Shown here: piece after piece, positions 44,921-53,140 of the stretch
Layout: each line of letters starts with the position of its first letter
How positions within the stretch are numbered: the stretch's first letter is position 1
Assembly: GCF_012530535.1 (NCBI RefSeq)
Contig: NZ_CP051299.1
Location: forward strand, 248,001-312,000
Source of the DNA: Microcella flavibacter
GTDB lineage: Bacteria; Actinomycetota; Actinomycetes; Actinomycetales; Microbacteriaceae
Direction: 5' to 3'
Length of the DNA stretch: 64,000 nt
Position numbers and translations under genes: made by a program
The notes under the pieces: generated by a model
The model's input: the letters and a program-made list of their open reading frames with translations, nothing else
The model's database searches: none
Told to the model about the DNA's origin: nothing

Positions 44921-45718
44921 TCAGCGCTGGCAGCTCGGGCAGTACCAGGTCATCCGCTCGGTGAGCGCGGTGTCGCCGAGGGTGCCCTGCCGCACCGGAG
45001 TGCCGCAGCGGCGGCACGGCTGCCGCTCCCGGTGCGCGACCCAGAGCCGGCGCCCTCGGCGCGTGTCGCCGGTGGTCGTGCGCTCGACGCGGTCGCGGTT
45101 GGCGCGGATGAGCCTGACGGCGAGGTCGACCGCGGCAGCGGCATCCACCTCGCCCACCGGGGTCTCGGGCAGCACCCCGCGCAGGAACAGCGTCTCGTTG
45201 CGGTAGTCGTTGCCGAGCCCGGCGATGATGCGCTGGTCGAGCAGGGCGAGCCCGATGGGGCGCGCCGGGTCGGCGGTGAGGCGGGCGAGGGCCAGGGTGC
45301 GGTCCCAGTCGGGGCCGAGCGGGTCGGGGCCGAGGTAGCCGACCATGTCGTCCTCCTGCGCGGTGGGCGCGATCTCGAGCTCGCCGAGCGCGAAGCCGAC
45401 CGCCTGCCAGCCCTGCTCGTCGCCGGGCGCCGCTCCGACCTCGAGCACCATGCGCGCCTCGAAGGCGGGGCGCCGCCAGCGGGCGCCGGGCCGGTAGACG
45501 TGCCAGGAGCCCTCCATCTTGAGGTGCGAGTGCACGGTCGTCGTGCCGATGCGCATGAGCAGGTGCTTGCCGCGCGCGACGACGTCGTGCACGGGCTCGC
45601 CGCTGAGGTCGACGGTCGCGTACTGCGGCACGCGCACGTCGCAGCGCACGACGGTGCGGCCGGCGAGCGCCTCGTGCAGGCGCCGCGCGGCCCGGTGGAC
45701 GGTGTCACCCTCGGGCAC
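44921..45718 (-). CDS. Fpg/Nei-family DNA glycosylase (Nei2-type)
   Basis: 265 residues. The GTG at 45718 is chosen because it gives the mature N-terminus P2-E3 (PEGDTVHRAARRL), the catalytic proline and glutamate of the family; a start two codons upstream would block it. The helix-two-turn-helix has LLDQRIIAGLGNDYRNETLFL, and a C4 zinc finger (CRRC ... CPSC) closes the protein. It removes oxidised bases and cuts abasic sites. Its start lies 29 bp beyond the lhr stop, in the same operon. Confidence 0.92.
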   Translation of the reverse strand: MPEGDTVHRAARRLHEALAGRTVVRCDVRVPQYATVDLSGEPVHDVVARGKHLLMRIGTTTVHSHLKMEGSWHVYRPGARWRRPAFEARMVLEVGAAPGDEQGWQAVGFALGELEIAPTAQEDDMVGYLGPDPLGPDWDRTLALARLTADPARPIGLALLDQRIIAGLGNDYRNETLFLRGVLPETPVGEVDAAAAVDLAVRLIRANRDRVERTTTGDTRRGRRLWVAHRERQPCRRCGTPVRQGTLGDTALTERMTWYCPSCQR

Positions 45719-45747
45719 GGGCATCCCCCTCGCGCATCATCGGGCGC

Positions 45748-48700
45748 TCACACCCGCAGCCGCAGGCCCTGCGGGGTGGCAACGAAGCCGGCGGCGGCGA
45801 GCGCCTCGGCGAAGGGCGTGCCGAAGGCGCTCTCGCCGTTCACGCGCTCGACGCGCAGGCTGCGCAGCCGTGCGCGCACGACGGCGGCGAGCTCGACGGC
45901 GGCGGCCTCGAGCACTGCGGCGTCGTCGCTGAAGGTCAGCACGGTCTTGCCGCCGCGCTCGAGGTACGCGGCGAGGTGGCCGTCGACGAGCAGCACGAGC
46001 GAGCCGGCCTTGCGCCCGGGTCGGTGGGCCGTCGCGCTGCGCGGGGCGCGCGGGGCCGTGGTCGTCGCGATGCTCGTCGCGGTGCGGGCGGGGGATGCCC
46101 CGGCCGGGCCCGCGACCGCGCTCGACCCCGCGACCGCGCTCGACCCCGCGGCGGGGCCGTCGGCGCTCTCGCCGCCCGCGGCCTCCTCGCCGACCGGGTC
46201 GCGCCCGGGCCACGGCAGCGCGGCCCCGTAGGGGTTGGCCGGATCGGTGGCGGCGAGCACGAGCGCCTCGAGCGCGGGGGCCGCGTCGGGGTCGCGCGCG
46301 TAGGTGCGCAGCCGGTCGACCGTGGCGGGCGTCGCGAACTGGGCGGCGCCCAGCCGGTCGACGAAGTAGCCGCGGCGCACCGAGCCCGACTCCTCCATGC
46401 GGGCGAGCACCTTGTAGAGCAGCGCGAAGCCGCCGCGCACCTCCTCGGCCTGGGCGGCGCCGCGGGTGACGACGCCGTGCCGCTCGAGCATGCTGTCGGC
46501 GAGGTGCGCGGCCCGCCGGGTGGCGTCGGCGTCGCGCTCGGGCAGCAGCGACCAGCGGCCGGCGGCCGTCGGCGGGCCGGCCTGCATGACGGCGGTCGGG
46601 CGGGAGTACCCGCGGTAGGCGCGGAGTCGGGGTGCCCGGCGCCCGCTCGACCTCACCGGACCGCCGAGCATCGCGCGCACGGGCGCGAGCGTGTCGTTCG
46701 TGAGCCGCCCCGCCCAGACGAGCTGCCAGAGGTCGTCGACGAGCGAGGCGTCGTCGGTCGAGCCCACGGCGTTCGACAGCTGCCGGAAGAAGAAGCCCCC
46801 GCCCCCCGAGAGCGCATCGAGGATGCCCTGCTGCCGCTCGCTCGGAGCCTCATCGACCACGTCCTCGAGCGACAGCGGCGCGACCCCGGCGAGGTGCAGG
46901 CTGATCCAGCCGTCGCTGCCGGGCAGGGAGCCCGACCCGGCCCAGACGAGCTCGCCGCTGGCCGTCAGCTCGTCGAGCCACGCCGGCGAGTAGTCGCGCA
47001 CGCGGCTCGGCAGCACGAGCGTCTCCCACGCGGAGGCCGGCAGCGCGAGCCCCTGCAGCTGCTCGACGGCCTGCAGCACCCCGTCGATGCCGCGCAGCGC
47101 GCCGCCGCGGCGGGCGGCGGGCCGTGCGGCCGAACCCGTGGCCGAGGAGCGGCCCGCGCGCGCTCCGGCACCGCCCGAGCCCGGAGCGCCGGGATCGTCG
47201 CGACCGGCGCCGCGCGGCGCGGCCCCGAGCCCCGGCTCGCCCGCGGCCGCGCTGCCGACGTGCTGCCAGGCGGGCAGGAACCGGGCGAGCGTGCCGGCCG
47301 TGACCGGCTCGATCTCCTTGCGCAGAGCGGCGAGGCTGCGCGAGCGCAGCCGGCGCAGCACCTCGGCGTCGACCCACTCGGTGCCGCTCGCCCCGGGGCG
47401 GAACTCGCCCTCGATGACCCGGCGGTCGGCGGCGAGACGGCGCAGCGCGTCGACGACGACGGCGACGCCGAAGCCGAAGCGCGCGGCGACCTCGCTCGCG
47501 GCGAAGGGCGCGTGGGTGCGGGCGAAGCGGGCGACGAGGTCGCCGACGGGGTCGGGCACGGGGTCGAGGAAGGCCGAGGGCACGCCGTGCGGCACCGGGG
47601 TGCCGAGGGCGTCGCGCAGGCGGGCGGCGTCCTCGACGCCGGCGTAGCGCTGCTCGCCGGTGAGCGTGACGCCGAGCACGCGGTTCGCGCGCGTCAGCTC
47701 GGCGAGCCAGGTCTCGACGTCGGCGCCGTCGACGGTGCGCAGCCGCAGCTCGTCGAGGCTCAGCGGGCCGAGGATGCGCAGCAGGTCGACGACGCCCTCG
47801 GCGTCCTTCGCGCGGCGATCGGGGGCGAGGCGCTGCAGCTCGGCCTCGGTCTGCGCGATGACGGCCGGGTCGAGCACCTCGCGCAGCTCGGCGCGGCCGA
47901 GCAGCTCGGCCAGGAGGGTCGGGTCGATGCTGAGCGCGGCGGCGCGCCGCTCGGCGAGAGGGCTGTCGCCCTCGTAGAGGAAGGCGGCGACGTAGCCGAA
48001 GAGCAGCGAGCGGGCGAAGGGCGAGGGGCTCGGCGTCTCGACCTCCACGAGCCGCAGCTCGCGCCGAGCGATCTGCGCGGTCAGCTCGGTGAGAGAGGGC
48101 AGGTCGTAGACGTCGCTCAGCACCTCGCGCACCGTCTCGAGCACGATCGGGAAGCTCGGGAACTCGCGCGCGACCTCGAGCAGCTGGCTCGCGCGCTGGC
48201 GCTGCTGCCAGAGCGGGCTGCGCTGCCCGGGATTGCGGCGGGGCAGCAGCAGGGCGCGGGCCGCGCACTCGCGGAACCGGCTCGCGAAGACGGACGAGCC
48301 GCCGACCTCGGCGGTGACGATCTCGGCGAGCTCCTCGCCGTCGAAGAGGAACAGCTCGGCGCCGGGCGGCTCGGCCTCGGTGTCGGGCAGCCGCACCACG
48401 ATGCCGTCGTCGGCCGCGATCGCGGCGCCGTCGAAGCCGTGCCGCTCGCGGATGCGCGAGGAGATGGCGAGGGCCCACGGGGCGTGCACCGCGAGCCCGT
48501 AGGGCGAGTGCAGCACGACCCGCCAGTCGCCGAGCTCGTCGCGGAACCGCTCGACGACGAGGGTCGAGTCGGTGGGCAGCTGGCCGGTGGCGCCCTGCTG
48601 CTCCGCCAGCAGGGCCTCGAGGTTGCCGATGGCGCGGTCGTCGAGACCCGCGGCCTGCAGGCGCTCGCGCCGGGCATCCGGCCTCGCCGCCGCGAGCTCG

Positions 48701-50553
48701 CGCGTCGTCTCGCCGAGCGCGCGCCCGAGCTCGGCCGGGCGGCCCAGGCCGTCGCCGCGCCAGAAGGGCACCTTGCCGGGCTGCCCGAACGCGGGGGTGA
48801 CGACGACGCGGTCGTGCGTGATCTCCTCGATGCGCCAGCTCGTGGCGCCGAGCGCGAAGACGTCGCCGACGCGCGACTCGTAGACCATCTCCTCGTCGAG
48901 CTCGCCGACGCGGCGGCCGACACCCTCGCCCGCGAGGTAGACGCCGAAGAGCCCGCGGTCGGGGATGGTGCCGCCGCTCGTCACGGCGAGCCGCTGCGCG
49001 CCCGGGCGGCCGGTGAGCTGTCCGCTCACGCGATCCCACACGATGCGCGGACGCAGCTCGGCGAAGCGGTCGCTCGGGTAGCGGCCGCTCAAGAGGTCGA
49101 GCACGGCGTCGTAGGCCGAGCGCGGCAGGGTCGCGAAGGGGGCGCTGCGGCGCACGGTCTCGAACCACTCCTCGATGTCGGCGCTCTCGAGCGCGACGTG
49201 GGCGACGGTCTGCTGCGCGAGCACGTCGAGCGGGTTCGCCGGCACGCTCAGCTGCTCGATGCGCCCGCCGAGCATCCGCTCGCTCGTCACCGTCGCGTGC
49301 AGCACGTCGAGCCGGTGCTTCGGCATCATCACGCCGCGGCTGATCTCGCCCACCTGGTGGCCGGCGCGGCCGAGCCGCTGCAGCCCGCTCGCGACGCTCG
49401 GCGGCGCCTCCACCTGGATCACGAGGTCGACGGCGCCCATGTCGATGCCGAGCTCGAGGCTGCTCGTCGCGACGACGCAGCGCAGGATGCCCGACTTCAG
49501 CGCATCCTCGATATCGGCCCTCTGCTCCTTGCTCACCGAGCCGTGGTGGGCGCGCGCCAGCAGGGGGGCGGCCTCGTCCGGCTCGCCCTCGGGCCGCGCA
49601 GCCGCGAGCCGGTCGGCCTGGATCTCGTTGAGCCTCGCGGTGAGCCGTTCGGCGAGGCGCCGGGAGTTCGCGAACACGATCGTCGACCGGTTCTCGAGCA
49701 CCCGGTCGACGATGTCCTCCTCGACGTGGGGCCAGATCGACGGCGTCGCGGGGGCGCCGGAGCTGCTGCCGCCCTCGTCCTCGTCCGTCATGGGCGGCGG
49801 GGCCGTCATGTCGTCGACGGGCACGACGACCCGCAGGTCGAAGGTCTTCGTCGAGGGCGGCTGCACGATCGTGACCGGTGTGCTGCCGCCGAGGAACCGC
49901 GCGACCTCCTCGACCGGGCGCACGGTGGCCGAGAGGCCGATGCGCTGCACGGGCTGCGCGAGCCGAGCATCCAGCCGTTCGAGGCTCAGCGCCAGGTGCG
50001 CGCCGCGCTTCGTGCCGGCGACGGCGTGCACCTCGTCGACGATGACGGTGCGCACGCCGTCGAGCGTCTCGCGCGCGCTCGAGGTGAGCATGAGGTACAG
50101 GCTCTCGGGCGTCGTGATGAGGATGTCGGGCGGCGAGGTCTGCAGCGTGCGGCGCTCGGCGCTCGGGGTGTCGCCCGAGCGCACGCCGACGGTGACGGAC
50201 GGCGGCTCCGAGCCGAGGCGGCGGGCCGTCTGGGTCACGCCGATGAGGGGCGAGCGCAGGTTGCGCTCGACGTCGACGCCGAGCGCCTTGAGCGGCGAGA
50301 TGTAGAGCACGCGGGTGCGCTGCCGCGGGTCCTCCGGCGGGCCCTCGGCGACGAGCCGGTCGATCGCCCAGAGGAAGCTCGCGAGCGTCTTGCCCGAGCC
50401 CGTCGGCGCGACGACGAGCGCGTGGCGACCGGTCGAGATCGCGTCCCAGGCGCCGAGCTGCGCGGGCGTCGGCGCGGGGAACGCGCCGGAGAACCACTCG
50501 CGCGTCGCGGGAGCGAAGCGCTCGAGCACGGCGGCGGCGTCGGGCTCGGTCAT
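45748..50553 (-). CDS. lhr: Lhr-type superfamily 2 ATP-dependent helicase
   Basis: 1601 residues. N-terminal core: APTGSGKTLASFLW (Walker A), DEVHAVAGTKRGAHL (DEVH), SATVRP (motif III), then VFANSRRLAERLTARL, HHGSVSKEQR, VATSSLELGIDMGAVDLVIQ and QRLGRAGHQVG. A long C-terminal part (about 870-1601) of the Lhr-CTD type carries winged-helix blocks. It translocates 3'-5' on single-stranded DNA and unwinds RNA-DNA hybrids. An Ala/Gly/Arg-rich linker lies near residues 1115-1155. CATGAT sits 6 nt before the ATG. Followed by the Nei2 glycosylase, which suggests joint action in base repair. Confidence 0.95.
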   Translation of the reverse strand: MTEPDAAAVLERFAPATREWFSGAFPAPTPAQLGAWDAISTGRHALVVAPTGSGKTLASFLWAIDRLVAEGPPEDPRQRTRVLYISPLKALGVDVERNLRSPLIGVTQTARRLGSEPPSVTVGVRSGDTPSAERRTLQTSPPDILITTPESLYLMLTSSARETLDGVRTVIVDEVHAVAGTKRGAHLALSLERLDARLAQPVQRIGLSATVRPVEEVARFLGGSTPVTIVQPPSTKTFDLRVVVPVDDMTAPPPMTDEDEGGSSSGAPATPSIWPHVEEDIVDRVLENRSTIVFANSRRLAERLTARLNEIQADRLAAARPEGEPDEAAPLLARAHHGSVSKEQRADIEDALKSGILRCVVATSSLELGIDMGAVDLVIQVEAPPSVASGLQRLGRAGHQVGEISRGVMMPKHRLDVLHATVTSERMLGGRIEQLSVPANPLDVLAQQTVAHVALESADIEEWFETVRRSAPFATLPRSAYDAVLDLLSGRYPSDRFAELRPRIVWDRVSGQLTGRPGAQRLAVTSGGTIPDRGLFGVYLAGEGVGRRVGELDEEMVYESRVGDVFALGATSWRIEEITHDRVVVTPAFGQPGKVPFWRGDGLGRPAELGRALGETTRELAAARPDARRERLQAAGLDDRAIGNLEALLAEQQGATGQLPTDSTLVVERFRDELGDWRVVLHSPYGLAVHAPWALAISSRIRERHGFDGAAIAADDGIVVRLPDTEAEPPGAELFLFDGEELAEIVTAEVGGSSVFASRFRECAARALLLPRRNPGQRSPLWQQRQRASQLLEVAREFPSFPIVLETVREVLSDVYDLPSLTELTAQIARRELRLVEVETPSPSPFARSLLFGYVAAFLYEGDSPLAERRAAALSIDPTLLAELLGRAELREVLDPAVIAQTEAELQRLAPDRRAKDAEGVVDLLRILGPLSLDELRLRTVDGADVETWLAELTRANRVLGVTLTGEQRYAGVEDAARLRDALGTPVPHGVPSAFLDPVPDPVGDLVARFARTHAPFAASEVAARFGFGVAVVVDALRRLAADRRVIEGEFRPGASGTEWVDAEVLRRLRSRSLAALRKEIEPVTAGTLARFLPAWQHVGSAAAGEPGLGAAPRGAGRDDPGAPGSGGAGARAGRSSATGSAARPAARRGGALRGIDGVLQAVEQLQGLALPASAWETLVLPSRVRDYSPAWLDELTASGELVWAGSGSLPGSDGWISLHLAGVAPLSLEDVVDEAPSERQQGILDALSGGGGFFFRQLSNAVGSTDDASLVDDLWQLVWAGRLTNDTLAPVRAMLGGPVRSSGRRAPRLRAYRGYSRPTAVMQAGPPTAAGRWSLLPERDADATRRAAHLADSMLERHGVVTRGAAQAEEVRGGFALLYKVLARMEESGSVRRGYFVDRLGAAQFATPATVDRLRTYARDPDAAPALEALVLAATDPANPYGAALPWPGRDPVGEEAAGGESADGPAAGSSAVAGSSAVAGPAGASPARTATSIATTTAPRAPRSATAHRPGRKAGSLVLLVDGHLAAYLERGGKTVLTFSDDAAVLEAAAVELAAVVRARLRSLRVERVNGESAFGTPFAEALAAAGFVATPQGLRLRV

Positions 50554-50597
50554 CCGCTCATCATGCCCCCGACCGCCGACACCGCGCTGGGCGGCGT

Positions 50598-51245
50598 TCA
50601 GCCGGCGCTCGGGCGGTAGAAGGGTCGCAGGAAGGCGAGCACGTCGGCGAGCTCCGGCTCGCTCACGCCGTGCCCGAGCCCCTCGTAGATGCGCTCCGTC
50701 AGCTCGACGTGCTCCGGCAGCCAGCGCTGCGTCGCCTCGACGAACGCGCCGGGGATGACCTCGTCGCGGGTGCCGCGTCCCCAGAACACGGGCGGGCGCG
50801 CGGCCGCGAGCCGGGCATCCGCCGGTGCCTCGCCCGGCACGACGAAGCCGGCCAGATTGACGGCGTAGGCGAAGCGCTCGGGGGCGTGGCGCAGCAACTG
50901 CATGCTCACGGCAGCGCCCTGGCTGAAGCCGAGCAGCCCCACGCTCGTCGCCTGCTGGCCGTCGAGCCAGTGCAGCACCCCGCGCGCGGCGGCGTCGGCG
51001 CCGTCGGCCCGGTCGGCGCTGAGACTCGGGTCGAGGGCGTACCAGGCGTAGCCGAGCCCCTCGCGCAGCGGCGCCCGCAGGCTCGCGATGACGGGCTGCA
51101 GCGGCAGGTGCGGGGCGAGGCCGAAGAGGTCGCCCTCGTGGCTGCCGTAGCCGTGCAGCAGCACGAGCAGCGGGCGGCCCGCGCGCTCGGCGGCCGGCGC
51201 CGACCACATGATGGCGGACTCGTCGATCAGCTGCATCGCGCTCAT
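50598..51245 (-). CDS. Alpha/beta-hydrolase, carboxylesterase/phospholipase type
   Basis: 215 residues. The oxyanion segment LLVLLHGYGSHEGDLFGL, nucleophile elbow LLGFSQGAAVSMQLL (Ser in GFSQG), Asp in GRGTRDEVIPG and His in YEGLGHGVSEPEL give a complete catalytic triad of the small carboxylesterase family (Abhydrolase_2). The substrate is probably a short-chain ester. The leaderless ATG has CACGAT (51252-51257) 6 nt upstream. Confidence 0.9.
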   Translation of the reverse strand: MSAMQLIDESAIMWSAPAAERAGRPLLVLLHGYGSHEGDLFGLAPHLPLQPVIASLRAPLREGLGYAWYALDPSLSADRADGADAAARGVLHWLDGQQATSVGLLGFSQGAAVSMQLLRHAPERFAYAVNLAGFVVPGEAPADARLAAARPPVFWGRGTRDEVIPGAFVEATQRWLPEHVELTERIYEGLGHGVSEPELADVLAFLRPFYRPSAG

Positions 51246-51361
51246 GCGGCCATCGTGGCAGTCCCGGCTGGATGCCCGGCGGCGGCCGCGACCGGGCCCC
51301 CGCTCGACGGCGCGGGGCGCGCGGCCCCGGGCGGCGACGGTTTCGGGTGAGAATGGGGGTC

Positions 51362-51904
51362 ATGTCGAACACGCGCACCCCCGACCCGAACCCCGGCTGG
51401 TTGTCGGACGACGAGCTCGAGCAGATCCGGCGCCGCCTGCCGCTGCTCTACGTCGAGGCCGTGCCGGTGCGCGTGGACGGCATGGGCCAGGTCACCGAGG
51501 TGGGCGTGCTGCTGCGCGTGAACCCCGCCGGCTCGATGACCCGCACGCTCGTGTCGGGCCGCGTCATGTACGGCGAGACCCTGCGCGATGCGCTGTTCCG
51601 CCATCTCGAGAAGGATCTCGGGCCGATGGCGTTCCCGCAGCTGCCGATCTCGCCGACCCCGTTCCACGTCGCCGAGTACTTCCCGATGCCGGGCGTCTCG
51701 CGCTTCCACGACGACCGCCAGCACGCCGTCTCCCTCGCCTACGTCGTGCCCGTCACCGGCACGTGCGACCCGCGGCAGGACGCCCTCGAGCTCACCTGGC
51801 TCACGCCGGAGGAGGCGGCCTCCGAGCGCGTCGTCGCCGAGATGGAGGGCGGCCGCGGCGTGCTGCTGCGCTCGGCCCTCGCCTCGGTGGGCGCGCTGCC
51901 GTAG
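51362..51904 (+). CDS. NUDIX-related DUF4916 protein
   Basis: 180 residues. LSDDELEQIRRRLPLLYVEA, then VTEVGVLLRV, GETLRDALFRHLEKDLG and FHVAEYFP follow the DUF4916 / NUDIX-fold family of actinobacteria. The Nudix box is degenerate (GETLRDALFRHLEKDLG against G-x5-E-x7-REVxEExG), so pyrophosphatase activity is doubtful. The start ATG has GAGAAT 7 nt upstream. Convergent with the first of two acetyltransferase genes. Confidence 0.8.
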   Translation: MSNTRTPDPNPGWLSDDELEQIRRRLPLLYVEAVPVRVDGMGQVTEVGVLLRVNPAGSMTRTLVSGRVMYGETLRDALFRHLEKDLGPMAFPQLPISPTPFHVAEYFPMPGVSRFHDDRQHAVSLAYVVPVTGTCDPRQDALELTWLTPEEAASERVVAEMEGGRGVLLRSALASVGALP

Positions 51905-51956
51905 TGGTCGCCTCGGCCGGCCCCGCCGGTTCGGGATGCTCGGCGCCGGCCGCGCC

Positions 51957-52481
51957 TCAGCGCACCATGCGGCTGCAGTGCGCGTCGTGCCACGGCGCGT
52001 AGACGTTCGCCGCGCCGTCGAGCGCGAAGCCGTGCTTGGCGTAGAACCGCTCGGCCCGCGCGTTCGCCGTGACGATCCAGAGGTACGCCGGGCGGTCGCC
52101 GAGCACGCCGTCGAGCAGGAGCGCGCCGAGGCCCGAGCCGTGCGTGCGGGCCCGGGTGTAGAGGCTGTCGAGCTTCTCGGGGCGCACGGCGTCGGCGTCC
52201 TCCGCCGGCGCGCTGCGGGCGAGGCCGACGACCTCGTCGCCGTCGAGCGCGAGCAGGATGCGCGAGCCGGGCAGCGTGCGCTCGGCCGAGCCGGCGGCGA
52301 GCATCCCGCGCCATTCGGCGGTCGCCCTCTCGACGGTGTTCTCGGCGAGGAAGGCCGCGTCGAGCACGCCGGCGTAGGTCTCGGCCCAGCACGCCATGTG
52401 CAGGGCGCCGAGCGCGGGGGCGTCGTCGAGGCGGGCCTCGCGCAGCGTGAAGCGGGAGGCGGGGGTGGCGCGATCGGGCAC
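51957..52481 (-). CDS. GNAT-family N-acetyltransferase (first of a tandem pair)
   Basis: 174 residues, GNAT fold. FTLREARLDDAPALGALHMA is strand 1 and helix 1; the acetyl-CoA loop is RTHGSGLGALLLDGVLGDR, and the end AERFYAKHGFALDGAANVY is the usual strand 6-7 motif. The substrate is unknown. The GTG at 52481 has TACCCT 6 nt upstream. The next gene is a related acetyltransferase with the same DDAPALGALHMACW block, so the pair arose by duplication. Confidence 0.88.
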   Translation of the reverse strand: MPDRATPASRFTLREARLDDAPALGALHMACWAETYAGVLDAAFLAENTVERATAEWRGMLAAGSAERTLPGSRILLALDGDEVVGLARSAPAEDADAVRPEKLDSLYTRARTHGSGLGALLLDGVLGDRPAYLWIVTANARAERFYAKHGFALDGAANVYAPWHDAHCSRMVR

Positions 52482-52528
52482 GGGCCGAGGGTATCGGCGC
52501 TCGCCGGGGAAGCGGGCGGGGAGGCGGC

Positions 52529-53020
52529 TCAGCGCACCATCCGCCGCTGGAGCTGGTTCTCGAAGTCGGGCAGCGTCTCGGTGGCGCCGTCGAAGCGGAA
52601 TCCGTTGCGCTCGTAGAAGGCCGTCGCCCGCGGGTTGCGGTCGAGCACCCAGAGGAACGCGGGGCGCCCGCCGATCGTGGCATCCAGCAGGCGCTGGCCG
52701 AGTCCGGTGCCGTGGGCGGATGCGCGGGCGTACAGCGCGTACAGCTCGGTCTCGCGGGGCGCGTCGTCGACGCGGGCGGCGCCGCCCATGGCGAAGCCGA
52801 GCAGCGCGCCGTCGAGCTCGGCGAGGAGGGGCGGGGAGCCGCCCTCGCCCACGACCCGGGTGATCGTCTGAACCCAGCGGTCGGCGCTCGACTGCGGCGT
52901 CGCCCGCGCCAGGAACTCGGCGCTGAGGTGCCCGGCGTAGGCCTCGCGCCAGCACGCCATGTGCAGGGCGCCGAGGGCGGGTGCGTCGTCGACGGTCGCG
53001 GGGCGGATTGTCTCGCTCAT
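52529..53020 (-). CDS. GNAT-family N-acetyltransferase (second of a tandem pair)
   Basis: 163 residues. IRPATVDDAPALGALHMACW at the start, acetyl-CoA loop ASAHGTGLGQRLLDATIGG and the ending AFYERNGFRFDGATETLP. Paralogue of the neighbour at 51957. The leaderless ATG has TACACT (53027-53032) 6 nt upstream, so each copy has its own promoter. Confidence 0.88.
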   Translation of the reverse strand: MSETIRPATVDDAPALGALHMACWREAYAGHLSAEFLARATPQSSADRWVQTITRVVGEGGSPPLLAELDGALLGFAMGGAARVDDAPRETELYALYARASAHGTGLGQRLLDATIGGRPAFLWVLDRNPRATAFYERNGFRFDGATETLPDFENQLQRRMVR

Positions 53021-53074
53021 CGTCCGAGTGTAGAGGATTCGTCGGAACAGGGCGGGGAGCGACGGACCGCACGC

Positions 53075-53115
53075 GAACGGCCCCGTCGCCGCGCGCGGCG
53101 GGGACGGGGCCGTTC
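53075..53115 (-). terminator. Displaced terminator of the DEAD-box helicase
   Basis: GAACGGCCCCGTC (53075-53087) pairs perfectly with 53103-53115, with further pairing inside (GCCGCGCGCGGC). Before the IS insertion this hairpin lay about 25 nt beyond the helicase stop; now 1.45 kb of IS DNA separates them. It also lies upstream of the acetyltransferase promoter. Confidence 0.65.
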
Positions 53116-53130
53116 AGGAGTGCGGGGTGC

Positions 53131-53140
53131 TGGCTAGCGT
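53131..53140. repeat. IS target-site duplication, left copy
   Basis: TGGCTAGCGT directly abuts the left IS end; the identical 10 bases follow the right end at 54593-54602. A 10-bp duplication fits the IS4 family. Confidence 0.92.

Noticed and set aside
45976-50619. A 1547-codon open frame on the plus strand
   Set aside because: It is antisense to lhr over its whole length, its translation is low-complexity (Arg/Gly/Ala/Glu), and the minus-strand frame holds all helicase motifs.
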